Source of the DNA: Actinomycetota bacterium
GTDB taxonomy: Bacteria; Actinomycetota; Actinomycetes; Nanopelagicales; Nanopelagicaceae
Direction of reading: 5' to 3'
Length of the DNA: 7,267 nucleotides
Assembly: GCA_009702465.1 (NCBI GenBank)
Contig: WLHY01000044.1
Span: 1-7,267 of the forward strand
Shown here: piece by piece, positions 1 to 7,267 of the stretch
Numbering within the stretch: position 1 is the first letter of the stretch
Layout of the letters: each line of letters starts with the position of its first letter
The notes under the pieces: generated by a model
The model's database searches: none
Told to the model about the DNA's origin: nothing
The model's input: only the letters and a program-made list of their open reading frames with translations
Translations under genes and position numbers: made by a program

Positions 1-1290
1 ATCACTGAATCAAGTGATATCGATGAAAAAAGCGGCTCAAATGCTATAAATGCAATAAACACAATAAATGCAAGAGGTAAATTGATATTACCTGGATTAG
101 TAGATCTACATACTCACTTGCGTGAACCTGGCCGTGAGGACTCTGAAACTGTTGCATCAGCTTCAAAAGCTGCCACCGCTGGCGGATACACAGCAATCTC
201 AGCAATGGCAAACACCAATCCAGTCGCTGATACTGCCGGTGTGGTTGAACAGGTATATCGATTGGGTGTAGAGGCTGGATATTGTGAAGTTAATCCGATC
301 GGAGCGGTCACTAAAGGTTTAAATGGAGAACAACTAGCTGAATTGGGGGCAATGGCTGACTCTATTGCTCGGGTTCGAATCTTTAGTGATGATGGAAAAT
401 GTGTCTCTGATCCGCTCTTAATGCGAAGAGCGTTGGAGTATGTAAAAACATTTGATGGATTAATTGCTCAACATGCGCAGGATCCAAGATTAACAATTAA
501 TTCGCAGATGAATGAGGGAGTTATCTCATCTCGAATTGGTTTAGTTGGCTGGCCAGCAGTGGCAGAGGAATCAATTATTGCCCGCGACATTTTATTAGCG
601 GATCATGTTGGCTCTCGCTTACATATCTGTCATGTAACCACAGCTGGTGGAGTTGCTTTAATTAGATGGGCAAAACAAAGAGGCATTCAGGTTACAGCTG
701 AGGTAACACCTCACCATCTACTTCTAACCGATGATTTAGTTGAGAATTATGATCCGATTTATAAGGTTAACCCGCCGCTTCGAACTGAAAAGGATGTTTG
801 GGCACTTCGCGAAGCGCTAGCTGATGGAACTATTGATATTGTTGCAACAGATCATGCTCCTCATCCAAGCGAGGATAAGGATTGTGAATGGCAGGCAGCA
901 GCCTTTGGCATGGTTGGTCTTGAAACCTCTCTCTCGGTGGTTGTAAAAAGCATGGTTGAGAGCAAGTTAATGAGTTGGAGCACCTTGGTTGAGCGGATGT
1001 CTTCCAAGCCAGCGCAGATTGCTGGTTATGATAAACAGGGAGGAGATCTAACGGTTGGATCACCCGCAAACCTATTTTTATTAGATCCTTCAGCAAAATG
1101 GCTGGTCAGACGGGATAGGCTCAACTCCAAGAGCAAGAACACACCTTTTGAGGGAATGGAGCTGCCAGCTGTGATTACCGATGTTTTCTACAATGGAGTT
1201 CAAACCATCTCCGATTCAAAGATTGTTCCAGTACCGGTCTCTAACTCTTTTAATTTAAACTCTTTGAATCAAGGCAAGGATTTGAGTTAG
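1..1290 (+). CDS. pyrC: Dihydroorotase PyrC (5'-truncated by window edge)
   Basis: Cytosolic zinc amidohydrolase that interconverts N-carbamoyl-L-aspartate and L-dihydroorotate, the third step of UMP synthesis. The frame is open from base 1, so the true start is upstream; the TTG at 82 is an internal Leu just before the conserved PGLVDLHTHLREPG segment. Visible metal and active-site motifs are the HxH at 109-117, FSDDG at 382-396 (the Asp that takes the bridging-ligand role in this dihydroorotase type), CHVTTAGG with His at 631, TPHH at 706-717, KVNPPLR near 763-783 and ATDHAPH with the catalytic Asp at 850. The C-terminal NTPFEG segment is also typical. 429 residues are visible, and the family is usually about 425-440, so with the missing N-terminus (perhaps 30-40 residues) this copy is slightly long. 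Two parts look extra: a repeat-bearing stretch before the HxH strand and an Asn/Ser-rich C-terminal tail. The TAG stop overlaps the carA start by one base. The family assignment is very secure. Confidence 0.97.
   Translation: MTESSDIDEKSGSNAINAINTINARGKLILPGLVDLHTHLREPGREDSETVASASKAATAGGYTAISAMANTNPVADTAGVVEQVYRLGVEAGYCEVNPIGAVTKGLNGEQLAELGAMADSIARVRIFSDDGKCVSDPLLMRRALEYVKTFDGLIAQHAQDPRLTINSQMNEGVISSRIGLVGWPAVAEESIIARDILLADHVGSRLHICHVTTAGGVALIRWAKQRGIQVTAEVTPHHLLLTDDLVENYDPIYKVNPPLRTEKDVWALREALADGTIDIVATDHAPHPSEDKDCEWQAAAFGMVGLETSLSVVVKSMVESKLMSWSTLVERMSSKPAQIAGYDKQGGDLTVGSPANLFLLDPSAKWLVRRDRLNSKSKNTPFEGMELPAVITDVFYNGVQTISDSKIVPVPVSNSFNLNSLNQGKDLS
37..72 (+). repeat. 9-bp in-frame tandem repeat inside pyrC
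   Basis: Three consecutive 9-base units, ATAAATGCA (46-54), ATAAACACA (55-63) and ATAAATGCA (64-72), follow a more degenerate unit TCAAATGCT (37-45). Units one and three are identical and the middle one differs at two positions. Translated in the pyrC frame they give SNA-INA-INT-INA, directly ahead of the conserved ARG-K-L-I-L-PG strand. Because the unit is three codons, gain or loss of a copy would keep pyrC in frame. The stretch lies where PyrC proteins normally have a short loop between N-terminal beta strands, so copy-number change is probably tolerated. That last point is inference. Confidence 0.8.
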
Positions 1291-1292
1291 TG
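1276..1292 (+). promoter_or_regulatory. carA ribosome binding site and GTG start, overlapping pyrC stop
   Basis: AAGGA at 1276-1280 sits 9 bases before the GTG at 1290-1292. The last G of the pyrC TAG stop (1288-1290) is the first base of this GTG. The carA frame has a TAA at 1251-1253 and no other ATG, GTG or TTG between that stop and 1290, so GTG is the first possible start and gives the expected CarA N-terminus. The one-base stop/start overlap suggests translational coupling between pyrC and carA. Confidence 0.8.
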
Positions 1293-2441
1293 CAGGATCA
1301 GAAAAATGCATTTTTAGTATTAGATGATGGTCGAATTTTTGAAGGTTATGCCTGGGCCAAACATGGCGAAACCTTTGGTGAAGCGGTATTTACAACTGGC
1401 ATGACCGGTTATCAAGAGACATTGACCGACCCTTCATATCATAAACAAATAGTTGTTATGACAGCGCCCCATATTGGCAATACAGGAGTTAATCCAGAGG
1501 ATTATGAATCTGAAAAAATTTGGGTTTCAGGTTTCGTAGTTCGCAACCCATCTCCGGCACCAAGCAATTGGCGAAGCGATGCTTCATTGGAGCAGACTTT
1601 AATAGATGCAAATGTGGTGGGAATTGCAGGTGTAGATACTCGAGCCCTTACTAGACATATTCGTGATCGAGGCGCAATGCGGGTTGGTATTTTTAGCGAC
1701 ACAACTTTAACTCGCGAAGAGATGGTTGTACGTGTTCGCAAAAGCGCACAGATGGAGGGGGCATTCTTAGCTGCCGATGTCAGCACAAAGAGAACTTATA
1801 TTGTTAAACCACCCGATGGCATTAAAACGATATTACGGGTTGCCGCAATCGATCTAGGTATCAAAGGAGCTACGCCAAAATACTTAGCAAAGTTAGGCGT
1901 GGAAGTTCATGTCATGCCAATGAGTTCTACATTTGAAGAGATTCAACAAATTAAACCAGATGGTGTCTTCTTATCAAATGGACCAGGTGATCCAGCCACC
2001 ATGACAGATGTGATCTCTTTAGTTCGCACTGTGTTAAATGCCGGCATCCCATTGTTTGGTATCTGCTTCGGTCACCAAATTCTTGGTAGAGCACTTGGGT
2101 TTGATACATACAAATTACCTTTTGGTCATCGCGGAATTAATCAACCAGTTATTGATTTAACAACGGGGAAGGTTGAAATCACCTCTCATAATCATGGCTT
2201 CGCAGTTGCCGCACCAAAAGAAAGCACCTTTAAAACAGTTTATGGTTCAGGCCATGTAACCCATATATCTTTAAATGATTCAGTAGTTGAGGGCATTGCC
2301 ATGAGTGATACTCCGGCATTCTCTGTTCAATACCACCCAGAATCAGCAGCGGGACCGCATGATTCCACCTATTTATTTCAAAGATTTGTGGATCTAATGC
2401 TTAAACCGCGATTGCCTTTCAAAGAGGATTTGGTTAAGTAA
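1290..2441 (+). CDS. carA: Carbamoyl-phosphate synthase small (glutaminase) subunit CarA
   Basis: Glutamine amidotransferase subunit that hydrolyses glutamine and channels ammonia to CarB for carbamoyl phosphate synthesis, feeding pyrimidines and usually arginine. The 383-residue length is normal for the family. The N-terminal CarA-specific domain spans about residues 6-150, with [17 protein letters not shown] at 34-50 and [18 protein letters not shown] at 111-128. The class I glutaminase domain spans about 182-375. Its nucleophile is Cys259 in GICFGHQ, and the triad is completed by His349 and Glu351 in QYHPES. SNGPGDP at 229-235 forms the oxyanion-hole region, and SHNHGFAV at 299-306 is conserved. 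[10 protein letters not shown] (278-287) is the actinobacterial form of a segment that reads FGHHGGNHPV in E. coli. The GTG start is forced by an upstream in-frame stop. Both gene ends overlap the neighbours by one base. All catalytic residues are present, so the enzyme should be active. Confidence 0.98.
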   Translation: MQDQKNAFLVLDDGRIFEGYAWAKHGETFGEAVFTTGMTGYQETLTDPSYHKQIVVMTAPHIGNTGVNPEDYESEKIWVSGFVVRNPSPAPSNWRSDASLEQTLIDANVVGIAGVDTRALTRHIRDRGAMRVGIFSDTTLTREEMVVRVRKSAQMEGAFLAADVSTKRTYIVKPPDGIKTILRVAAIDLGIKGATPKYLAKLGVEVHVMPMSSTFEEIQQIKPDGVFLSNGPGDPATMTDVISLVRTVLNAGIPLFGICFGHQILGRALGFDTYKLPFGHRGINQPVIDLTTGKVEITSHNHGFAVAAPKESTFKTVYGSGHVTHISLNDSVVEGIAMSDTPAFSVQYHPESAAGPHDSTYLFQRFVDLMLKPRLPFKEDLVK

Positions 2442-2443
2442 TG
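2423..2443 (+). promoter_or_regulatory. carB ribosome binding site and coupled ATG start
   Basis: AGAGGA at 2423-2428 lies 12 bases before the ATG at 2441-2443, and the carA TAA stop (2439-2441) shares its last A with the ATG. The carB frame carries a TAA at 2435-2437, so no earlier start is possible. The one-base overlap should help to keep the two subunits of the CarAB complex in balance. Confidence 0.75.
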
Positions 2444-5400
2444 CCAAGAGATACGAGTATTGAAAGCGTTCTAGTTATTGGCAGTGGACCCATTGTTATT
2501 GGTCAAGCATGCGAATTTGATTACTCCGGTACACAAGCTTGTCGAGTTCTACAAAGTGAGGGGATCAGAGTTATTTTAATTAACTCAAATCCTGCCACGA
2601 TAATGACCGATCCAGAGTTTGCAGATGCAACCTATATAGAACCAATAACTCCAGAGGTAATTGAGAAAATTCTAGAGAAAGAGCGACCATCGGCGGTGTT
2701 AGCAACACTTGGCGGGCAAACAGCTTTAAATGCCGCAATGGCACTCCATGAACGCGGTTCTTTTGAAAGATTCGGTACCAAGTTAATCGGCGCAAATGTT
2801 GATGCCATTAAACGGGGCGAGGATCGCGAAATATTCAAAGGGATAGTGGCAAAAATTGGTGGCGATTCAGCTAAATCAATCATTGCTCATTCAATGGAAG
2901 AGTGCTTGGCAGCAGCAAAGGAATTAAATTATCCGGTTGTTGTTCGCCCGTCCTTCACAATGGGTGGTCTTGGGTCAGGAATTGCTTACAACGAAGGGGA
3001 TTTGCAACAGATTGCGGGCGCAGGATTGCGACACAGTCCAACTACAGAAGTTTTGCTTGAGGAATCAATTATTGGTTGGAAAGAGTATGAATTAGAGGTT
3101 ATGCGGGACCATAAGGATAATGTTGTAATTGTTTGTAGTATCGAAAACATAGATCCGATGGGTGTGCACACGGGAGACTCAATAACAGTTGCTCCAGCCA
3201 TGACATTAACTGATTATGAGTATCAAAAACTTCGCGATCTCTCAATTGCAATTATTCGCGAGGTTGGCGTGGCAACAGGTGGGTGCAATATCCAGTACGC
3301 GGTCAATCCGGTTGATGGGCGAATTATCGTGATTGAGATGAACCCAAGAGTTTCAAGATCTTCAGCCTTAGCTTCGAAAGCTACTGGATTTCCAATAGCA
3401 AAGATCGCAACAAAGTTAGCGATTGGTTATACCTTAGATGAGATTGAGAATGACATTACAAAATCTACCCCCGCCTCTTTTGAACCAGCGCTTGATTATG
3501 TGGTTGTAAAGGTGCCGAGATTTGCCTTTGAAAAATTTCCGGAGGCTGATGATCGTTTAACAACGACTATGAAAAGTGTTGGCGAAGCGATGGCGATTGG
3601 CAGATCATTTCCGGAAGCATTGCAGAAGGCTTTACGTTCAGTTGAGAAATCAGGTTACTCCTTCTCTTGGAGGGATGGGGATTTACTCAGTTTGATGAAG
3701 CAGATGCGGGTTCCAACCCAATCGAGATTGCAACAAGTTCAGCAGGCGTTGCATCTTGGAGCAAGTATTGATGAGGTTTTTAATGCCACAAAGATAGATC
3801 CTTGGTTTCTGGGTCAGATAGTTGTAATAAATGATTTGGCAAAGGAGCTGAATGCCAAGGGTGAGTTAACTAAAGAGTTGTTACGAGCAGCAAAACAGAT
3901 GGGCTTCTCTGATGAACAGATAGCAGAGATTAGAGGTGTATCAATTGGTGAAATCTATGCACTACGCCAGAAATTTTCTCTGCATCCAGTCTACAAAACA
4001 GTTGATACCTGTGCTGGTGAATTTGCTGCAATCACTCCTTACTATTACTCAAGCTATGAGGAAGAGAGTGAGGTACTCACTAGAAGTAAAGGGGCGATAA
4101 TTATTTTAGGAAGTGGTCCTAATCGGATTGGTCAGGGGATCGAGTTTGATTACTCTTGCGTGCACGCCTCATTTGCTTTAAGAGCGGCTGGCTTTGAGAC
4201 AGTAATGATCAATTGTAATCCAGAAACAGTCTCGACCGATTACGACACCTCAGATCGCTTGTATTTCGAACCATTAACTCTTGAAGATGTATTAGAGGTT
4301 ATAAATGCAGAGGTAGCTGCTGGCCCAGTACTTGGTGTAATCACTCAACTCGGAGGTCAAACTCCACTTGGATTAGCTCGTGGCCTAAAGGAGGCGGGAG
4401 TAAATATTTTAGGAACATCTCCAGATGCCATCGATCTAGCGGAAGAGCGTGGTGCATTTGCAAAGATTTTGATGGAGAGTAATTTAAAGGCGCCAGAGTT
4501 TGGCATGGCCAACTCCTTTGAAGAGGCGGCGGTTATTGCTGATGGCATCGGTTATCCAATTTTGGTGAGACCCTCATATGTTTTAGGTGGCAGAGGCATG
4601 GAGATTGTTTATGATGCCGATACATTGCAGGGATTTATAACGGCGGCCACAGCCATTACGCCAAATCACCCAGTTTTGATAGATAAATTTCTAGATGATG
4701 CAATTGAAATTGATGTGGATGCGTTATTTGATGGCGAAGAGCTATTTCTTGCCGGCGTAATGGAGCATATAGAAGAGGCTGGAATTCATTCAGGTGACTC
4801 AGCATGTGTGCTTCCAAGCATCTCGCTAAATAAGGATCAATTGCAGGAGATTAAATCTGCAACTACCAAAATAGCTAAGGCGATTGATGTTCGAGGTTTG
4901 ATAAATATTCAATTTGCAGTCACGCTAGCCAACAACACCCTTTATGTAATAGAGGCTAATCCGCGGGCTTCAAGAACAGTTCCCTTTGTTGCAAAGTCCA
5001 CGGGAGTCGCGTTAGCTAAAGCAGCAGCTTTGATTTGTGCAGGTCGAAAGATTAAGGATCTACGAACAACTGGTTTGCTACCAGCTTCGGGTGATGGAAA
5101 AGCCAATGGTGTTTCGGTAAAAGAAGCGGTGTTGCCTTGGAATCGTTTCCGCAGAGCTGATGGTTCTGGAATTGACTCTGTTCTTGGCCCAGAGATGAAA
5201 TCAACTGGTGAGGTAATGGGAATCTCTTCAAACTTTGGGATGGCTTTCGCAAAGAGTCAGAGCGCAGCTTTTGGCCCCTTACCAAAAAATGGTTCAGTCT
5301 TTATCTCACTCTCCGAACGGGATAAAGAGAGTGCTTGGCGTAGCGCTCGTGAGTTAGCAGAATTAAAGTTTAAGATCTATGCAACGCAAGGCACTCATGA

Positions 5401-5695
5401 ATTCTTGAAAACCAAAAGTATTGAATCAGAACTCGTTCGCAAGAACTCAGATCCAAAAAACTCTCAATTATCCGCAAATGAGATAATTACTCAGGGCTTG
5501 GTACAGCTAGTTATTAATACTCCATTAGGCAGGGGATCCAAGCAAGATGGTTGGATGATCAGAAGCGCTGCAGTTTCCAGAGGTGTTCCATGCATCACCA
5601 CTATTGCTGGCTTTAGAGCAGCGGTATCCGCCATTTCAGCGCTACAAAATGCAGATTTTGAGATTAGATCTCTTCAGGAATGGATGCGGAGTTGA
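2441..5695 (+). CDS. carB: Carbamoyl-phosphate synthase large subunit CarB
   Basis: Synthetase subunit that makes carbamoyl phosphate from bicarbonate, ammonia supplied by CarA and two ATP. At 1084 residues it is full length (E. coli 1073). It shows the expected internal duplication. The first half (about 1-402) has [17 protein letters not shown] at 14-30, [12 protein letters not shown] at 169-180 and the ATP/metal ligands Gln285, Glu299 and Asn301, at the same numbers as in E. coli. The oligomerisation domain covers about 403-548. The second half (about 549-945) has [17 protein letters not shown] at 557-573, [11 protein letters not shown] at 710-720, and Gln824, Glu838 and Asn840. The C-terminal MGS-like allosteric domain (about 946-1084) has ATQGT at 981-985, Lys1001 and VINTPLGRG at 1024-1032, so UMP feedback inhibition is plausible. 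The wording of the first half is strongly actinobacterial. The TGA stop lies inside the start region of pyrK. Confidence 0.98.
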   Translation: MPRDTSIESVLVIGSGPIVIGQACEFDYSGTQACRVLQSEGIRVILINSNPATIMTDPEFADATYIEPITPEVIEKILEKERPSAVLATLGGQTALNAAMALHERGSFERFGTKLIGANVDAIKRGEDREIFKGIVAKIGGDSAKSIIAHSMEECLAAAKELNYPVVVRPSFTMGGLGSGIAYNEGDLQQIAGAGLRHSPTTEVLLEESIIGWKEYELEVMRDHKDNVVIVCSIENIDPMGVHTGDSITVAPAMTLTDYEYQKLRDLSIAIIREVGVATGGCNIQYAVNPVDGRIIVIEMNPRVSRSSALASKATGFPIAKIATKLAIGYTLDEIENDITKSTPASFEPALDYVVVKVPRFAFEKFPEADDRLTTTMKSVGEAMAIGRSFPEALQKALRSVEKSGYSFSWRDGDLLSLMKQMRVPTQSRLQQVQQALHLGASIDEVFNATKIDPWFLGQIVVINDLAKELNAKGELTKELLRAAKQMGFSDEQIAEIRGVSIGEIYALRQKFSLHPVYKTVDTCAGEFAAITPYYYSSYEEESEVLTRSKGAIIILGSGPNRIGQGIEFDYSCVHASFALRAAGFETVMINCNPETVSTDYDTSDRLYFEPLTLEDVLEVINAEVAAGPVLGVITQLGGQTPLGLARGLKEAGVNILGTSPDAIDLAEERGAFAKILMESNLKAPEFGMANSFEEAAVIADGIGYPILVRPSYVLGGRGMEIVYDADTLQGFITAATAITPNHPVLIDKFLDDAIEIDVDALFDGEELFLAGVMEHIEEAGIHSGDSACVLPSISLNKDQLQEIKSATTKIAKAIDVRGLINIQFAVTLANNTLYVIEANPRASRTVPFVAKSTGVALAKAAALICAGRKIKDLRTTGLLPASGDGKANGVSVKEAVLPWNRFRRADGSGIDSVLGPEMKSTGEVMGISSNFGMAFAKSQSAAFGPLPKNGSVFISLSERDKESAWRSARELAELKFKIYATQGTHEFLKTKSIESELVRKNSDPKNSQLSANEIITQGLVQLVINTPLGRGSKQDGWMIRSAAVSRGVPCITTIAGFRAAVSAISALQNADFEIRSLQEWMRS
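5676..5695 (+). promoter_or_regulatory. pyrK start region with two candidate starts inside the carB end
   Basis: After an in-frame TAG at 5665-5667, the pyrK frame offers two starts: ATG at 5680-5682 and TTG at 5692-5694. The only clear Shine-Dalgarno-like sequence, AGGA at 5676-5679, abuts the ATG with no spacer but sits 12 bases before the TTG. That 12-base spacing matches carB and pyrD in this window. The TTG would overlap the carB TGA stop as TTGA, the same kind of short overlap as the other junctions. The ATG would overlap by 16 bases. The two proteins differ by only four N-terminal residues. Confidence 0.6.
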
Positions 5696-6543
5696 ATCAG
5701 TTAAAAATTAATAGAAATGCCAAGCAGATTGATGCAGAGATTATCAGTAACAAAAAGGTTGGTCCTTACCACCATATGGTCTTTGCCGTTGGTGAGATCG
5801 CAGCTTCTGCTCGTCCCGGTAATTTTGTTGCATTATCAGTTGGTGGCGAAAACTCAGCCTCCGTTTTAAGACGCGCTTTTGCTATCTATCGCGCTACCGA
5901 TAAGGGTTTATTGGGCGGAACCATTGAGTTAGTTGTGGCACCGCATGGTTCAGGAAGTAAATGGTTGTGTTCTTTACAGATTGGTGATTTTGTAAATCTG
6001 ATTGGTCCTTTGGGAACCGCATTTGGAATACCTACGACTGCAGCAAATACCATGTTAATAGGTGGTGGATATGGCTCAGCTCCTTTGTTTGCCTTAGCTG
6101 AGTTGTTAAAAAACCGAGGGTGTCGAGTGGATATGGTTCTCGGCGCAAGTACTGCAAGCAAGATTTATGCACCTCTTGAGGGTAAGCGCAGCGTCTCTTC
6201 CTTGACCTTAACTACGGATGATGGAACCGCTGGGGTGCATGGCCAAATCACTGAATCAATCCCAAGATTAATTCGTGAATTCAATACAGAGGTTATTTAT
6301 TCATGTGGTCCAATGTCAATGCTCAATAGCATTAACAAGATCGCGCAAGATTTCGATCTAGTTCATCAATGTTCTGTTGAAGAGTCTATGGCTTGCGGTA
6401 TTGGTGTTTGTATGACCTGTGTTGTTCCAGTCAGGGTCAATGAAGATATCAAGATGTTGCGCACCTGTATTGATGGTCCAGTAATGGATGGATCCTCAAT
6501 TATCTGGGATAAAGAGAGTTTAAAGGATGGATTGACTAAGTGA
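5680..6543 (+). CDS. pyrK: Dihydroorotate dehydrogenase class 1B electron-transfer subunit PyrK
   Basis: Iron-sulfur flavoprotein that carries electrons from the FMN of PyrD through a [2Fe-2S] cluster and FAD, normally to NAD+. At 287 residues (283 from the alternative TTG at 5692) it is slightly longer than the roughly 260 of Firmicute PyrK. A ferredoxin-reductase-like FAD domain covers about 17-118, with [12 protein letters not shown] at 45-56 and the flavin motif LRRAFAIYR at 63-71. The nucleotide domain covers about 122-225, with [10 protein letters not shown] at 128-137, [12 protein letters not shown] at 178-189 and CGPMSML at 209-215. The cluster ligands are Cys239, Cys244, Cys247 and Cys263 (C-x4-C-x2-C-x15-C). 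The ATG start is given here, but the TTG has better ribosome-site spacing. Oddity: the position after F in the flavin motif is Ala where Ser is usual. Adjacency to pyrD supports a PyrD-PyrK complex. Confidence 0.95.
   Translation: MDAELNQLKINRNAKQIDAEIISNKKVGPYHHMVFAVGEIAASARPGNFVALSVGGENSASVLRRAFAIYRATDKGLLGGTIELVVAPHGSGSKWLCSLQIGDFVNLIGPLGTAFGIPTTAANTMLIGGGYGSAPLFALAELLKNRGCRVDMVLGASTASKIYAPLEGKRSVSSLTLTTDDGTAGVHGQITESIPRLIREFNTEVIYSCGPMSMLNSINKIAQDFDLVHQCSVEESMACGIGVCMTCVVPVRVNEDIKMLRTCIDGPVMDGSSIIWDKESLKDGLTK
6522..6542 (+). promoter_or_regulatory. pyrD ribosome binding site and GTG start overlapping pyrK stop
   Basis: AAAGGA at 6522-6527 precedes GTG at 6540-6542 by 12 bases. The pyrD frame has TAA at 6537-6539 immediately before the GTG, so no earlier start exists. 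The GTG overlaps the pyrK TGA (6541-6543) in the four-base form GTGA, a classic translational-coupling arrangement for two subunits of one complex. Confidence 0.8.
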
Positions 6544-7267
6544 ACTCCTTCGATTTCTCAACAAAAATTGCTAGCAAAAGATTTGAAAACCCAATCTTCA
6601 CCGCAAGCGGGTGTGCCAGCTCTGGACAAGAGTTATCCCAATTTTTTCCGCTCTCGGAGATTGGCGCAATAGTTACAAAATCAATTATGAGTAAAGCTCG
6701 AACGGGCCGAATCACCCCTCGGATGGCGGAAACTCCCAGTGGCATGCTTAATTCAATTGGGTTGCAAGGTCCAGGCATCGACCTTTTCTTAGAGAGGGAT
6801 ATCCCTTGGTTAATTGAGAATAAGTCAAAGATAGTTGTATCTATCGCTGGCGAGAGCGTTGATGAGTACGGAGTTTTGGCAAGGAGATTACGTGCTGTTC
6901 AAGGAATTAGTGCGATTGAAGTTAATATCTCCTGTCCTAATGTTGAAAATCGCGGGCAAGTCTTTGCCTGCCAACCAGATACTGCAAGTGCGGTAATTGA
7001 AAGTGTTAGAAGAAATATTGGCGGAGAGCTTCCAATAATTGCCAAATTATCTCCCGATGTAACAGACATAGTGGAGATCGCAACATCAGTAATAAAGGCT
7101 GGTGTAGATGGGTTGGCATTGATCAATACTTTGCTAGGAATGGTTATCGATTTAAATACAATGCAACCTAAATTAGGGGGCAAAACTGGTGGTTTATCTG
7201 GGCCAGCTATTAGACCAATAGCGGTACGCGCCATTTACCAAGTACATCAAGCATTTCCAAACACACC
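6540..7267 (+). CDS. pyrD: Dihydroorotate dehydrogenase class 1B catalytic subunit PyrD (3'-truncated by window edge)
   Basis: FMN-dependent TIM-barrel enzyme that oxidises dihydroorotate to orotate in the cytosol. 242 codons plus two bases are visible of an expected 300-310, and no stop occurs before the window ends. The reading starts [10 protein letters not shown], with ENPIFTASGC at 16-25, TKSIM with Lys47 at 46-50, RMAETPSGMLNSIGLQGPG at 61-79 and EVNISCPNV at 127-135. Cys132 in that motif is the catalytic base typical of class 1; class 2 enzymes use Ser. AKLSPDVTDI at 168-177 supplies the FMN-contacting Lys169, followed by LINTLLGMVID at 194-204 and GGLSGPAIRPIAVR at 217-230. There is no N-terminal membrane helix of the class 2 type. 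RGQVFAC and the Asp in KLSPD match actinobacterial 1B enzymes as I recall them. The preceding, overlapping pyrK fixes it as class 1B. The GTG start is forced by the in-frame TAA next to it. Confidence 0.97.
   Translation, partial: MNSFDFSTKIASKRFENPIFTASGCASSGQELSQFFPLSEIGAIVTKSIMSKARTGRITPRMAETPSGMLNSIGLQGPGIDLFLERDIPWLIENKSKIVVSIAGESVDEYGVLARRLRAVQGISAIEVNISCPNVENRGQVFACQPDTASAVIESVRRNIGGELPIIAKLSPDVTDIVEIATSVIKAGVDGLALINTLLGMVIDLNTMQPKLGGKTGGLSGPAIRPIAVRAIYQVHQAFPNT

Noticed and set aside
23..49. A short reading frame from ATG at 23
   Set aside because: It encodes only MKKAAQML before a TAA, lies out of frame inside pyrC and has no support as a gene.
82..84. TTG at 82 as the start of pyrC
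   Set aside because: The frame is open upstream to base 1 and the TTG falls inside the conserved ARG-K-L-I-L-PG strand, so it would remove the N-terminal beta-sandwich part. The real start is outside the window.
114..311. Minus-strand open frames opposite pyrC, carA, carB, pyrK and pyrD, such as this one and those at 830-1096, 1502-1786, 2632-2883, 4357-4548, 5886-6161, 6536-6778 and 6899-7234
   Set aside because: Each lies wholly or almost wholly opposite a well-conserved gene, resembles no family I know and has amino-acid composition expected from antisense reading. They are shadows.
2441..5695. Similarity between the two halves of carB as a recent repeat or gene fusion
   Set aside because: The two ATP-grasp halves are the ancient duplication found in all CarB proteins, and the DNA shows no recent identity between them.
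7044..7073. Asp instead of Asn in the PyrD motif KLSPDVTDI as a possible active-site defect
   Set aside because: Firmicute enzymes have KLSPNVTDI, but the Asp form together with RGQVFAC is what I recall from actinobacterial class 1B PyrD, so it is a clade feature.
6540..7267. A broken or pseudogenised pyrD, because no stop codon is found
   Set aside because: The frame is intact with all motifs in order and simply runs off the window end about 60-70 codons before the expected stop.

Overview
The window lies entirely inside a pyrimidine (UMP) biosynthesis operon. All genes are on the + strand: the 3' part of pyrC (dihydroorotase, cut at the window start), carA and carB (the two carbamoyl-phosphate synthetase subunits), pyrK (the electron-transfer subunit of class 1B dihydroorotate dehydrogenase), and the 5' part of pyrD (its catalytic subunit, cut at the window end). 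No intergenic base exists: each gene overlaps the next by 1 to 16 bases. There is no room for an internal terminator, an untranslated leader or an RNA gene, and I see no mobile element, CRISPR array or tRNA.

The protein sequences look actinobacterial. CarA has the [10 protein letters not shown] segment, CarB begins [16 protein letters not shown], PyrK has LRRAFxIYR and [10 protein letters not shown], and PyrD has RGQVFAC and KLSPDVTDI, all as I remember them from actinobacterial homologues. The DNA is AT-rich for that phylum (roughly low-to-mid 40s percent GC by eye, not computed). Together with the zero-gap packing this suggests a small, streamlined, low-GC actinobacterium, for example the freshwater acI / Nanopelagicales type. 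That assignment is an inference.

How the genes work together: CarA releases ammonia from glutamine and CarB uses it with bicarbonate and two ATP to make carbamoyl phosphate. Aspartate transcarbamoylase (PyrB, presumably encoded upstream and not visible) makes carbamoyl aspartate. PyrC closes the ring to dihydroorotate. PyrD with PyrK oxidises it to orotate and passes electrons through FMN, a [2Fe-2S] cluster and FAD, in this class normally to NAD+. The order pyrC-carA-carB-pyrK-pyrD is the same as in the Bacillus subtilis pyr operon.

I found no undescribed system. The points most worth a second look are a 9-base in-frame tandem repeat in the N-terminal region of PyrC, the undecided start of pyrK, an Ala in place of the usual Ser in the PyrK flavin motif, and the strict overlap architecture of the operon.
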